Source of the DNA: Ferdinandcohnia sp036962705
GTDB taxonomy: Bacteria > Bacillota > Bacilli > Bacillales > Bacillaceae_L
Direction: 5' to 3'
Length of the DNA stretch: 64,000 bases
Assembly (NCBI RefSeq): GCF_036962705.1
Contig: NZ_JBALOQ010000013.1
Coordinates: 124,001-188,000 of the forward strand
The position numbers were made by a program, and so were the translations under genes. Shown piece by piece: positions 52,804-62,383 of this stretch; positions within the stretch are counted from its first letter, which is position 1; every line of letters begins with the position of its first letter. A model generated the notes under the pieces. The model was given only the letters and a program-made list of their open reading frames with translations. It was not told the DNA's origin and did not search any database.

Positions 52804-54009
52804 TTACTGGATTTGGTTAAAAATATCAAACATTGGCACTAGAATTGCTGTGACTATAGTCCCTACTATACTACTTAAAAATACAATCATCAGAGGTTCA
52901 ATTAATGATTTTAATTGATCTGTTGCATTGTCTACTTCATCTTCATAAAAGTTAGCTACCTTACCGAGCATTTCATCTAAAGAACCTGTGCTTTCTCCAA
53001 TAGCAATCATGTGGGTAATCAGTGGAGGAAATGCCCAATGCTTTTTCATCGGCTCTGTCATTGATTTTCCTTGTTCAAGAGCTTGCCTTGATTGTTTTAT
53101 AACTTTAGCAATTACTTCATTTTCAACAATAGATTCGACTACTGTTAGCGCCTGTAAGATGGGAACTGAACTTTTCAACATCGAGCTTAATGTTCTTGTC
53201 ATACGCGCAAGAACGGCCTTCTGTATTAGCTTCCCAAAAATCGGCATTTTCAATGTGGCATAATCTAGATAATATCTTGTTTCTTGTTTTTGCTTAAGAA
53301 AGATAAAAAACAAATAAATAATAAGACCTAAAAGAATTACAAGCCACCAAAATTTTTGCATAAACACACTGGCATTTAAAACAAATTTCGTAATACCTGG
53401 TAGCTCCGCACCAAAATCTGCAAACATGTCTACAAAAGTAGGAACAACTGAAACTAGTAAGAATATGACGACAGCTACTGCAACAATTCCGATTACTGCT
53501 GGGTAAGCCATCGCCGACTTTACCTTTTGTCTTGTTTTGTTCTGTTTTTCATAATAAACGGCCAAGTTTTCTAATGTATCGTCGAGATTTCCGCCTACTT
53601 CTCCTACGCGAACCATATTCGTAAACAAGGTTGTAAAAATTCGTTTATGTTTGGCTGTTGCAGCCGATAAGGGAATCCCCTCCCTTAAGTCCACTTCTAC
53701 CTCAAATAAAGCTTTCTGAAGAGGTTTACTGCTTGTTTGGCTTGCCAAAATATGCATCGAATCAACAATTGTCACACCAGCTTTAATAAGGGTTGCAAAC
53801 TGTCTTAAAAAAATGACAAAATCTCTTAGTTTAACTGGATTACCAATCGCAATGTCTTTCGTCAATAAGGTTTCCGGTACTTCATTAATCGAAATGACTC
53901 GGATTCCTTTATCACGAAGAGAAACAATCGCGTCCTTTTTAGAAGTTCCTGAAATTGTGCCGGATTTTCTACCGAATTTATCTCTACCCTCATATTTAAA
54001 TCTAGGCAT
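52804..54009 (-). CDS. pilC: Type IV pilus inner-membrane platform protein PilC
   Basis: 401 residues of the GspF/PilC family: two repeated cytoplasmic helical domains (about 70-190 and 270-390) and three membrane segments (about 170-195, 220-240, 370-395). Signatures include FLRQFATLIKAGVTIVDSM and MTRTLSSMLKSSVPILQAL. It couples PilB/PilT motion to the growing pilus. The start overlaps the pilT stop by 8 bases. Confidence 0.95.
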   Translation of the reverse strand: MPRFKYEGRDKFGRKSGTISGTSKKDAIVSLRDKGIRVISINEVPETLLTKDIAIGNPVKLRDFVIFLRQFATLIKAGVTIVDSMHILASQTSSKPLQKALFEVEVDLREGIPLSAATAKHKRIFTTLFTNMVRVGEVGGNLDDTLENLAVYYEKQNKTRQKVKSAMAYPAVIGIVAVAVVIFLLVSVVPTFVDMFADFGAELPGITKFVLNASVFMQKFWWLVILLGLIIYLFFIFLKQKQETRYYLDYATLKMPIFGKLIQKAVLARMTRTLSSMLKSSVPILQALTVVESIVENEVIAKVIKQSRQALEQGKSMTEPMKKHWAFPPLITHMIAIGESTGSLDEMLGKVANFYEDEVDNATDQLKSLIEPLMIVFLSSIVGTIVTAILVPMFDIFNQIQ

Positions 54010-55048
54010 TTGTATTTAACTCCTGTAAATATGGTTGAGCAATATCCTTTGAAATCACTCCGGCACGGACTAAGTCTAAAAGATTAGATTCCAATGTGTG
54101 CATTCCTTCTGCACGGCTTGTTTGCATTACATTTTTTATCTGATGAGTTTTTTCATTCCGAATTAAATTTGCGACTGCAGAATTATTTAATAAAATCTCG
54201 GTAGCAGCCTTTCGACCTTTTTTATCAATCGTTGGGAATAACCTCTGTGAAATAACACTAACTAATACATTTGCAAGCTGAATCCTGATTTGTGGTTGCT
54301 GTGCAAATGGAAACATATCGATTATCCGGTCAATGGTAGAAGGAGCATTTACTGTATGTAAGGTTCCTAACACAAGGTGACCAGTTTCTGCTGCTGTTAT
54401 TGCCGTTTGAGTCGTTTCTAAGTCGCGCATCTCACCAACAAGGATTACGTCAGGGTCTTGACGTAGTGCTGCTCTAAGACCATTTGCAAAATTATGAGTA
54501 TCACTGCCAACCTCCCGCTGTTCGATAATACTCATCCCATGCTTGTGGAGGTATTCGATAGGATCCTCTAATGTAACAACATGCTTACTCATCGTTTGAT
54601 TAATATATTGAATCATAGCAGCAAGGGTTGTAGACTTCCCGCTACCGGTTGGACCTGTAACAAGCACTAAGCCCTGTGGCTTTTGACTGATTCGTTTTAG
54701 CACGTCAGGCAGCGCAAGATCTTCGATTGTCGGGATTGAAGTAGGGATCACACGAAATGCGATTGCTGGACATCCCCGTTGCATATAGATATTGACACGA
54801 AATCGTGAAATACCTGAAATACCATAGGAAAAATCGAGCTCCCCTTTTTCTTTAAAGCGGACCCACACTTCTTCATGTACAATTTCTTTTGCGATTTCCT
54901 CAATTACAGGTGGTTTTAATATTTCTTTTCCGTATCTTTTTAGATCACCGTTTATACGAAAAATCGGTGGAACACCAGCTGTTATATGAATATCAGAAGC
55001 TTTATGCTCATGTGCTGAATGTAATATTTGATTAATTTTATCCTTCAT
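54002..55048 (-). CDS. pilT: Type IV pilus retraction ATPase PilT
   Basis: 348-residue hexameric ATPase that drives pilus retraction. N-terminal PAS-like domain (1-100), Walker A GPTGSGKST, Asp box ITLEDPIEYL-type segment (VVTLEDPIEYLH), Walker B DVILVGEMRD, His box TGHLVLGTLHT. The C-terminal VANLIRNEKTHQI corresponds to the retraction-specific AIRNLIRE motif. This distinguishes it from PilB. It lies 11 bp after pilB. Retraction implies twitching or DNA uptake capability. Confidence 0.95.
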   Translation of the reverse strand: MKDKINQILHSAHEHKASDIHITAGVPPIFRINGDLKRYGKEILKPPVIEEIAKEIVHEEVWVRFKEKGELDFSYGISGISRFRVNIYMQRGCPAIAFRVIPTSIPTIEDLALPDVLKRISQKPQGLVLVTGPTGSGKSTTLAAMIQYINQTMSKHVVTLEDPIEYLHKHGMSIIEQREVGSDTHNFANGLRAALRQDPDVILVGEMRDLETTQTAITAAETGHLVLGTLHTVNAPSTIDRIIDMFPFAQQPQIRIQLANVLVSVISQRLFPTIDKKGRKAATEILLNNSAVANLIRNEKTHQIKNVMQTSRAEGMHTLESNLLDLVRAGVISKDIAQPYLQELNTNA

Positions 55049-55059
55049 TTACTTCCCAC

Positions 55060-56715
55060 CTATTCAGCAGTTGTCACTCTTAATATTTCCTCAGTAGTTG
55101 TTAATCCTTGTTTTACTTTTAATACTCCATCATCAATTAAAAAGATGGTTTCATTTTTGATAGCTAGTTCACGAAGAGTTGTGTACGATTCTCGATTCAT
55201 AATTGCCCTTCTCATGTCATCATTAATCACCAACAGCTCGTGAATCGCAACTCTACCTTTATAACCCGTCATATTACAGGTTCCACAACCTTTTCCTCGG
55301 TTTACTTTTTCAATAGTAATACCGCGCTTTGCGAAGATTTCTAGTTCACGTACAGTTGGTTCCTGCAGTTGCCCACAATCACGACAAACACGACGTACCA
55401 ATCTCTGAGCGACTACACCGGAAAGCGATGAGGCAACAAGAAATGGTTCAACACCCATATCAATTAAGCGTGTAATCGTACCAAGTGAATCGTTCGTATG
55501 GAGAGTACTTAAGACTAAATGGCCCGTTAATGATGCTCTAACAGCTACATCGGCTGTTTCTTGGTCACGAATTTCTCCGACCATAATGATATTAGGATCT
55601 TGCCGCAAAATGGCGCGAAGCCCTTTGGCAAATGTCATTCCTACATTAGTATTTACCTGAATTTGATTGATCCCTTCTAACTGGTATTCAACAGGATCCT
55701 CAATTGTAATGATATTTACATCTTCAGAATTAAGCTGGTTTAAAGCTGCGTAAAGGGTTGAAGATTTTCCTGACCCGGTTGGACCTGTTATTAATACAAT
55801 ACCAGTCGGGTTTTGAATTAGTTTTTTAAATTTTTTTAGGTTCACATTATTAAATCCTAATTGAGAAAGATTATTTAGAGAGCTACCTAAATCGAGAACC
55901 CTCATTACAATTTTTTCACCATATACCGTTGGCAATGTGGAAACACGTAAGTCAATATGATGTGCTTCAAGATTTATTTTTATTCGACCATCCTGCGGGA
56001 TGCGGTTTTCTGTAATATCTAGGTTTGCCATAATCTTAATACGTGCTGTCAGTACGCCTTGCATACTCTTTGGTAGCGACCGTTCAGTACGGAGCACACC
56101 ATCCACACGATAACGGAGCAAAACCTTTGTTTCATGGGGGTCCACATGTATATCACTCGCTCGCTGTTGAACAGCATTTTGCAGGATTTGGTTTACTAAT
56201 TTAACAACAGGTGAATCCTCATTTGTAATTTTCTCTTCTTCAATTTCCGCTGTGGCTTCAGCAAAAAGCTCCCTTACCCCCTCGTCTAAATCATAAAACT
56301 TATTAATTGCCCGTAAGATCTCGTCCTTAGAAGCTATGACGGGTTCGATATAAAATCCTGTCGTTAGACGTAAATCTTCTATAGCATAATAATCCATGGG
56401 GTCTGCCATAGCGACAAAAAGCTTGTCTCCTTCTTTCCTAATGGCAATTAATATATGTCTTCTTGCCATTTCTTTCGGTACCAATGACGTCAACGACGTG
56501 TCTATCGGATATCGAAATAGACTCACATGTGGTATTCCTAATTGAAATTCTAGAACTTCAATTAATTGTTGCTCTGTAATAAACCCTTTTTGAAGAAGAA
56601 TATCCCCTAGTTTTTGTGATTCCGATTGATCTTCAAGAGCTTGTTTTAGTTGCTGCTCTGTTAGAAGACCAGCATCGACAAGCAAATCTCCTAATCGTTT
56701 GCGAGCTCTTCTCAT
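55060..56715 (-). CDS. pilB: Type IV pilus extension ATPase PilB with MshEN-type N-terminus
   Basis: 551 residues. The N-terminal MshEN/GspE_N region has two consecutive motifs of the cyclic-di-GMP-binding type: RLGDLLVDAGLLTEQQLKQA (about 7-27) and KLGDILLQKGFITEQQLIEV (about 35-54). The ATPase core has Walker A GPTGSGKSS (311-319), Asp box IEDPVEYQ, Walker B NIIMVGEIRD and a His box, plus tetracysteine zinc pairs Cys444/Cys447 and Cys477/Cys480. It powers pilus extension. ATG preceded by GGGAGGGG. Ligand binding is inferred from the motifs alone. Confidence 0.95.
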   Translation of the reverse strand: MRRARKRLGDLLVDAGLLTEQQLKQALEDQSESQKLGDILLQKGFITEQQLIEVLEFQLGIPHVSLFRYPIDTSLTSLVPKEMARRHILIAIRKEGDKLFVAMADPMDYYAIEDLRLTTGFYIEPVIASKDEILRAINKFYDLDEGVRELFAEATAEIEEEKITNEDSPVVKLVNQILQNAVQQRASDIHVDPHETKVLLRYRVDGVLRTERSLPKSMQGVLTARIKIMANLDITENRIPQDGRIKINLEAHHIDLRVSTLPTVYGEKIVMRVLDLGSSLNNLSQLGFNNVNLKKFKKLIQNPTGIVLITGPTGSGKSSTLYAALNQLNSEDVNIITIEDPVEYQLEGINQIQVNTNVGMTFAKGLRAILRQDPNIIMVGEIRDQETADVAVRASLTGHLVLSTLHTNDSLGTITRLIDMGVEPFLVASSLSGVVAQRLVRRVCRDCGQLQEPTVRELEIFAKRGITIEKVNRGKGCGTCNMTGYKGRVAIHELLVINDDMRRAIMNRESYTTLRELAIKNETIFLIDDGVLKVKQGLTTTEEILRVTTAE

Positions 56716-56729
56716 GGAATGTCCCCTCC

Positions 56730-57749
56730 CTAAGATTTTTGTAAATGCAATGGATCAGGATCTTCCCATAAATCGGTATTTTCCTCTTCGTCTGTTTCAT
56801 TACCAGATTCCTGATTATTTTCTTCTTCATTTGTTTCATTATTAGTTCCAGGAGTACCAGCATCTGGATTCGAAATATTTCCGTCTAGTTCAGTATCGAT
56901 CGGATTTTGAGGGGGTTTCGGAACCAATATACTATGGGCTTCGATTGTGTTTATTGGTGGATAATAATCCTCAGCTATCTTCACTTTCTCATCTACCACA
57001 CCAACCTCTTTAATGATGCGATAGATTTTACCAACTTGACCCGATATCCCTTCCTGTTTGACAACCATTTCTCCCCTAGGTAAAGTACTATCAAACTGCT
57101 TGATTATCTTAGGTTTAAAGGATTCTTCATCTTCTATAACCACATTTATCGATTGTTGGAGCTCAGGACCAATAAGCTGTACACTAAATTCATGATCCTT
57201 AAATGAAAACATAAGTTTATATTCGAGAGGATTTACATTATGAATAATTAAATCCTTTATTTCTTTTTCAATCATAGCCTCATAACCGAAATCGGCATAA
57301 TAAGGTAACTGATCACTAATATGTCTCTCGATAATTTCAAAATTGGAAGATAAAACAGTCGAATATATACCTGTAGCAATTACGCTTAATACTTCATTTG
57401 AATATTTAGTTGACGTACCGCTTTCCACTAAAAACGAGAGCAGAGAAAATGGCTTGTTTGCAGGTAGAGTGACAATACCAAACTCTTTCACCCATTTTAT
57501 TAATTCACTTTCGTCATTTAGATCGCGAATTGCTGATTGGGATACGACGTTGTCATCATCCTTTTTGACAATTTGATCAGTGTTATTCTCAATTTCTTCG
57601 AGCTGTTCATCCACAGGCCCAATCATTGTTCCTTCTTTGTCAGCAAAAAACGCATGGTACGTTCTTGTTCCGATAGTCGAAAAAAGAGATAGGAGTAAAA
57701 CACAAAGTAAGAGTAAGCTAAAAATTTTAACTAAATGTAACTTCTGCAC
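56730..57749 (-). CDS. VanW-domain membrane-anchored protein heading the pilus operon
   Basis: 339 residues: N-terminal membrane anchor (about 8-28), an acidic spacer, a VanW-type domain (about 98-190, ANKPFSLLSFLVES, then FEIIERHISDQLPYYADFGY), a G5-like segment (about 215-272, VVKQEGISGQVGKIYRIIKE) and an acidic N/E-rich tail. The usual VanW GGG-x-CQ motif is replaced by SNEVLSVIATGIYS. VanW and G5 domains occur in cell-surface proteins of Firmicutes; their function is uncertain. It ends 14 bp before pilB, so it is probably cotranscribed. A role outside the membrane at the pilus base is inference. Confidence 0.72.
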   Translation of the reverse strand: MQKLHLVKIFSLLLLCVLLLSLFSTIGTRTYHAFFADKEGTMIGPVDEQLEEIENNTDQIVKKDDDNVVSQSAIRDLNDESELIKWVKEFGIVTLPANKPFSLLSFLVESGTSTKYSNEVLSVIATGIYSTVLSSNFEIIERHISDQLPYYADFGYEAMIEKEIKDLIIHNVNPLEYKLMFSFKDHEFSVQLIGPELQQSINVVIEDEESFKPKIIKQFDSTLPRGEMVVKQEGISGQVGKIYRIIKEVGVVDEKVKIAEDYYPPINTIEAHSILVPKPPQNPIDTELDGNISNPDAGTPGTNNETNEEENNQESGNETDEEENTDLWEDPDPLHLQKS

Positions 57750-57961
57750 GGTTGTCCCCCTCTCAACTCTTATGTGACTTCTTTATTTAAAAAGTGATTA
57801 GTTTGTAGTGTCCCCAGATTCAAACACATGATTTTATTAAACACTATGTAAACACTTAAAAATAGATAGTAAAATATACCTATTCTTTATGTATCATTTT
57901 ATATGAAAATAGGAAAATACTAAAGAGAATTTAATCGCTATTTGTAATAAAACCAAAAATC

Positions 57962-57990
57962 ATGTTAAAGTTTGTCACTTTACTTATCAA
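57962..57990 (-). promoter_or_regulatory. Candidate promoter of the pilus operon
   Basis: TTGATA (complement of 57985-57990), 17-bp spacer, TAACAT (complement of 57962-57967), in the 295-bp A+T-rich gap between folC and the VanW gene. It would give a leader of about 200 nt. Other weak matches exist in this gap. Confidence 0.3.
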
Positions 57991-58010
57991 TAGAAAAATT
58001 GCATAAAAAA

Positions 58011-58028
58011 AAGGGCAGGATGCCCCTT
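58011..58028 (-). terminator. Terminator of valS-folC
   Basis: Minus strand AAGGGGCA TCC TGCCCTT followed by TTTTTTATGC; it separates folC from the pilus operon. Confidence 0.85.
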
Positions 58029-58044
58029 CATTTTTCATATATTA

Positions 58045-59349
58045 TTATTTGGACATTAAGAATTCCCTAACTTCCGAAATAAAATAGAGTGATCCCGTTA
58101 TTACTAATGCAACATTTTCTTCTGATGATACTCGCTCTAATCCCGCTTTCACTGCTTCCTGCCAATGATCCACAGTAAGTATAAACTCACCGGCAGAAGA
58201 ATTTTCGTAAAGTTCCCCGGTGCTAGCTGCTCTTGGGTAGTTAAAGCTAGTAAATGTTAATGAGTTAGCTGCTTTTTCAAGCTGTTCAATCATCGTGTCT
58301 AATTTTTTGTCGCTTAATGCACTAAAAATAATGTGGATATCTTTCCCATTCAAGTGAGTCTCTATTGTATCAACAAGGCTGTTAATGCCTTCCGGATTAT
58401 GGGCACCATCTAGAATGACAAGTGGCTCCTTCGAAATCTCTTCAAATCGACCAATCCATTTTGTTTTCTCCAATCCTCCCGCAAGCTCATTGCCTTTTAG
58501 TTGTACAGCACCACTATTTTGTAACATATGAACTGCCATTACTGCTAAGCTTGCGTTTCTCACCTGATGAGCACCTTTCATTGAGATGTGTAGATTCTGA
58601 AAGGTTTTATTCTGAGTTTTTACAGTAAAAGCTTCTCCATCATCTGATTGATGATCAAGGATAAAGAAATCTTGACCTAATTGATGAAACGGGCTACTTT
58701 CTTCTTTTGCCTTGGCACTTATCACTTCAATCGCTTCCTGCTGCTCAACTGCTGTTATAACAGGGACATTCGGTTTGATAATTCCAGCTTTTTCTCCCGC
58801 AATTTCTTCGATTGTCTCACCAAGAATGTTCATGTGATCAAAGCCAATGCTCGTGATAATAGATACAAGAGGATTGATGACATTTGTTGAATCAAGTTTT
58901 CCTCCTAATCCTACCTCCATAATCACAAAGTCGATATCGGAACTTTGCCCGAAATAATAAAGTGCCATTGCAGTGATCACTTCAAATTCAGTTGGACCGC
59001 CAAGTTCTGTTTCCTCCACCTCTTCTGCTAATGGTTTTATCACCTGTAAAAGGGAGACAATTTCATCATTTGAAATAGGTTTTCCATCTACACTGATCCT
59101 TTCATTAAAGGTCTCAATATATGGAGAAGTGAAGGTTCCAATTTTATAACCTGCTTCTTGTAAAATGTTTCGTATGTAGCTAACAGTTGATCCTTTTCCA
59201 TTTGTCCCAGCTACATGAATTGCCCTCAATTTTTCTTGTGGATGATCAAGACGTTCCATCATCCATTCCATTCGGGCTAACCCCGGCTTCATTCCAAGTC
59301 TTAATCTCCCGTGAATCCAAGTAAGTGCCTCTTCATAGGTCTGTATCAT
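58045..59349 (-). CDS. folC: Folylpolyglutamate synthase / dihydrofolate synthase
   Basis: Adds glutamate to (dihydro)folate. 434 residues: Mur-ligase-type ATP loop HVAGTNGKGSTVSYI (about 45-60), folate region FTSPYIETFNERI, and C-terminal domain with VILDGAHNPEGINSLVDTI. The place downstream of valS is as in B. subtilis, and it marks the left border of the comC/pilus locus. Confidence 0.97.
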   Translation of the reverse strand: MIQTYEEALTWIHGRLRLGMKPGLARMEWMMERLDHPQEKLRAIHVAGTNGKGSTVSYIRNILQEAGYKIGTFTSPYIETFNERISVDGKPISNDEIVSLLQVIKPLAEEVEETELGGPTEFEVITAMALYYFGQSSDIDFVIMEVGLGGKLDSTNVINPLVSIITSIGFDHMNILGETIEEIAGEKAGIIKPNVPVITAVEQQEAIEVISAKAKEESSPFHQLGQDFFILDHQSDDGEAFTVKTQNKTFQNLHISMKGAHQVRNASLAVMAVHMLQNSGAVQLKGNELAGGLEKTKWIGRFEEISKEPLVILDGAHNPEGINSLVDTIETHLNGKDIHIIFSALSDKKLDTMIEQLEKAANSLTFTSFNYPRAASTGELYENSSAGEFILTVDHWQEAVKAGLERVSSEENVALVITGSLYFISEVREFLMSK

Positions 59350-59388
59350 TTGCGTTCCTCCATAAATCGTATAAAAATGAAGGAAAGA

Positions 59389-59407
59389 CGAATCTATGAT
59401 AGATTCG
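59389..59407 (-). terminator. Hairpin between valS and folC
   Basis: CGAATCTA / TAGATTCG with a 3-nt loop, followed on the minus strand by TCTTTCCTTC. The T run is imperfect, so partial termination or mRNA protection is possible. Confidence 0.5.
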
Positions 59408-59419
59408 CCTTTTATTCAT

Positions 59420-62062
59420 TTAGCCTCTTAATTCTGTAATGCGTTCACGAACTGTTTCTCGTTTATCAAGATAGTCTTGTTCTTTTGCGCGTTCTTCATC
59501 AATTACTTTTTGAGGTGCTTTCTTCACGAAACCTTCGTTGCCTAGTTTCTTTTGTACGCGTTCAACCTCTTTATTAAGCTTATCTAGTTCTTTTTCAAGT
59601 CGCTTGATTTCTTCATCAATGTTGATAAGGCCTTCAAGTGGAAGGAATAATTCTGCCCCTGTTACAACAGAAGTCATTGCCTTATCAGGTGAAGTAATTT
59701 CTGTTGCAATCACAAGCTCGCTTGGATTACAGAATCTTTCTAGATAAGAACGATTCTTTTCTAATTGTGATAGAACTGTTTCATCCTTTGCTTTAATGTG
59801 CAACTTGATTTGCTTACTCATCGGTGTATTAACCTCTGCACGGATATTTCGAACAGAGCGAATAATATCAACTAATAGTCGCATTTCCCCAGCTGCTTGA
59901 TTATCGGATTGCTCAGGATTTACTTCTGGCCATTTTGCAACAGTAATCGATTCGCCATAATGTGGCAGGTTTTGCCATATTTCCTCGGTAATAAACGGCA
60001 TGAATGGATGTAGCAGTCTCATTGTGTTGTCTAAAACATATGCAAGAATTGATCTTGTTGTTTTCTTTGCTTGTTCGTCTTCACCGTATAAAGGAAGCTT
60101 CGCCATTTCAATATACCAATCACAGAAGTCATCCCAAATGAAGTTATATAATATTCTTCCTACTTCACCGAATTCATATTTATCAGCAAGCTTTGTTACT
60201 GATTCGATTGTTTCGTTTAGGCGTGTTAAAATCCATTTATCCGCAACAGATTTTTCACCACTAAAGTCGATGTCTTCAAACTTGAGATCACCCATATTCA
60301 TTAATGCAAAACGTGATGCATTCCAAATCTTATTCGCAAAGTTCCAAGTTGCTTCAACCTTCTCCATACTAAATCGCAAGTCTTGGCCTGGTGAACTTCC
60401 AGTTGATAAGAAGTATCGTAAGGAATCGGCACCATATTGGGCGATGACATCCATTGGGTCAACACCATTACCAAGTGACTTACTCATTTTACGACCTTCT
60501 GCATCACGTACTAGACCGTGAATGAGAACATCTTTAAATGGACGTTTTCCTGTAAATTCTAGTCCTTGGAAAATCATTCTTGATACCCAGAAGAAGATGA
60601 TATCATAGCCTGTTACAAGAGCTCCAGTTGGGTAGTATCGTTTAAAATCCACAGCATCCTTATCAGGCCAGCCCATTGTTGAAAATGGCCATAATGCAGA
60701 ACTAAACCATGTATCTAATACATCTTTGTCCTGCTCCCAGTTTTCAATGTCTGTTGGTGGTTCATGATCAACATAAACCTCACCAGTTTCTTTATGGTAC
60801 CAGGCCGGGATTCTGTGACCCCACCATAATTGACGAGAAATACACCAGTCACGAATGTTTTCCATCCAATGTAGATATGTTTTTTCAAAACGTTCTGGAA
60901 CGAAATGTACCTTTTCTTCCTGAGTTTGAAGCTTAATCGCTTCATCCGCTAATGGCTGCATTTTTACAAACCATTGTGTGGATAAATATGGTTCAACAAC
61001 TGCTCCGCTTCGCTCACTGTGACCTACTGAATGAAGGTGGTCTTCAATATTAAAAAGGACGCCTTCTTCTTGAAGATCCTTGACAATTTGTTTTCTGCAT
61101 TCAAAGCGGTCCATACCTTGGTATTTACCAGCATTCGCATTCATCGTCCCATCTTCATTCATCACTAGAACGCGTTCAAGATTGTGGCGATTTCCTACCT
61201 CAAAGTCATTAGGGTCATGTGCTGGTGTGATTTTAACAGCACCAGAACCAAATTCCATATCAACATAATCATCTCCAACAATCGGAATTTCTCTTCCTAC
61301 GATTGGGAGAATGACTGTTTTACCAATTAGGTGTTTGAAGCGCTCATCCTCTGGGTGAACGGCAATAGCAGTATCCCCAAGCATTGTTTCTGGTCGAGTT
61401 GTTGCAATTTCAATAGACCCGCTACCATCTGCTAATGGATAACGCATATGGTAAAATGCACCTTGAACATCTTTATAGATTACCTCGATGTCAGAAAGGG
61501 CTGTTTTTGTTGCTGGGTCCCAGTTAATAATGTATTCACCACGATAAATAAGACCTTTTTTATATAGGGTAACGAACACTTCACGAACTGCTTTTGAAAG
61601 TCCTTCATCAAGTGTGAATCGTTCTCTTGAGTAATCTAAGCCAAGACCAAGCTTAGACCATTGTTCACGAATGTGGCTAGCATACTCTTCCTTCCACTTC
61701 CACGTTTCCTCTACAAATTTTTCACGCCCTAAGTCATAACGTGATTTCCCTTCCTCACGTAGCTTTGCCTCTACTTTGGCTTGAGTTGCGATACCAGCAT
61801 GGTCCATTCCTGGTAACCATAGAACATCATAGCCTTGCATCCTTTTTATGCGTGTAAGGATATCCTGCAAGGTTGTATCCCACGCATGCCCTAAGTGAAG
61901 CTTTCCTGTTACGTTCGGCGGTGGAATGACAATTGTATATGGTTTTTTCTCTGCATCGTCTTTTGCTTCAAAAAATTTACCATCCAACCAATATTGATAG
62001 CGGCCCGCTTCAATTGCTTGCGGGTCATACTTTGTTGATAACGTCTTTTCATTTCCTTCCAT
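59420..62062 (-). CDS. valS: Valyl-tRNA synthetase
   Basis: Class I synthetase of 880 residues, as in B. subtilis. HIGH-type motif in PPPNVTGKLHLGHAWD, an editing domain (about 190-340), KMSKS in AEGRKMSKSLGNGVDP, an anticodon-binding helical domain, and a C-terminal coiled coil (about 810-880, EEIKRLEKELDKLNKEVERV) that contacts tRNA. It is controlled by the T-box leader upstream. Confidence 0.98.
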   Translation of the reverse strand: MEGNEKTLSTKYDPQAIEAGRYQYWLDGKFFEAKDDAEKKPYTIVIPPPNVTGKLHLGHAWDTTLQDILTRIKRMQGYDVLWLPGMDHAGIATQAKVEAKLREEGKSRYDLGREKFVEETWKWKEEYASHIREQWSKLGLGLDYSRERFTLDEGLSKAVREVFVTLYKKGLIYRGEYIINWDPATKTALSDIEVIYKDVQGAFYHMRYPLADGSGSIEIATTRPETMLGDTAIAVHPEDERFKHLIGKTVILPIVGREIPIVGDDYVDMEFGSGAVKITPAHDPNDFEVGNRHNLERVLVMNEDGTMNANAGKYQGMDRFECRKQIVKDLQEEGVLFNIEDHLHSVGHSERSGAVVEPYLSTQWFVKMQPLADEAIKLQTQEEKVHFVPERFEKTYLHWMENIRDWCISRQLWWGHRIPAWYHKETGEVYVDHEPPTDIENWEQDKDVLDTWFSSALWPFSTMGWPDKDAVDFKRYYPTGALVTGYDIIFFWVSRMIFQGLEFTGKRPFKDVLIHGLVRDAEGRKMSKSLGNGVDPMDVIAQYGADSLRYFLSTGSSPGQDLRFSMEKVEATWNFANKIWNASRFALMNMGDLKFEDIDFSGEKSVADKWILTRLNETIESVTKLADKYEFGEVGRILYNFIWDDFCDWYIEMAKLPLYGEDEQAKKTTRSILAYVLDNTMRLLHPFMPFITEEIWQNLPHYGESITVAKWPEVNPEQSDNQAAGEMRLLVDIIRSVRNIRAEVNTPMSKQIKLHIKAKDETVLSQLEKNRSYLERFCNPSELVIATEITSPDKAMTSVVTGAELFLPLEGLINIDEEIKRLEKELDKLNKEVERVQKKLGNEGFVKKAPQKVIDEERAKEQDYLDKRETVRERITELRG

Positions 62063-62087
62063 GAGTTTACCTCCTTAAAAAATAAAA

Positions 62088-62345
62088 AACTCCACTCATC
62101 CTAATAAAAGGACGAATGGAGTGTATTCGCGGTACCACCTTTTTTCATAGATAAAAAAGATATCTATGCTCTCAAGAAAAGATAACGGCTTTTCACCGGC
62201 TTTTACTACTCATTTTTCATAAAAGCTACTTAAGGGCGACCTTCCATCGTAACGTTCCTAAGAAATCTCACAGCTAATGATTTCTCTCTCTGAAGGGGTA
62301 TTCGATGTACTCTTCCCTCTCATCGTATGTAAGCATTTATATATT
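62088..62345 (-). promoter_or_regulatory. T-box leader of valS
   Basis: Minus-strand leader with the T-box core AAGGTGGTACCGCGAATA at about 62124-62141 and a terminator ACTCCATTCGTCC / GGATGAGTGGAGT (62089-62122) followed by TTTTTTATTTTTT. Stem I spans about 62235-62330. GTC (complement of 62238-62240) in GAAGGTCGCC is the best valine specifier candidate; GTT at about 62250-62252 is an alternative. Confidence 0.92.
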
Positions 62346-62354
62346 TACTTTAGA

Positions 62355-62383
62355 ATTCTACTACTAATGTTTATAAATTTCAA
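62355..62383 (-). promoter_or_regulatory. Candidate promoter of valS
   Basis: TTGAAA (complement of 62378-62383), 17-bp spacer, TAGAAT (complement of 62355-62360). A nearby TTGACA (complement of 62391-62396) with TAAACA is an alternative. From here to 62568 the plus strand holds no gene. Confidence 0.5.
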
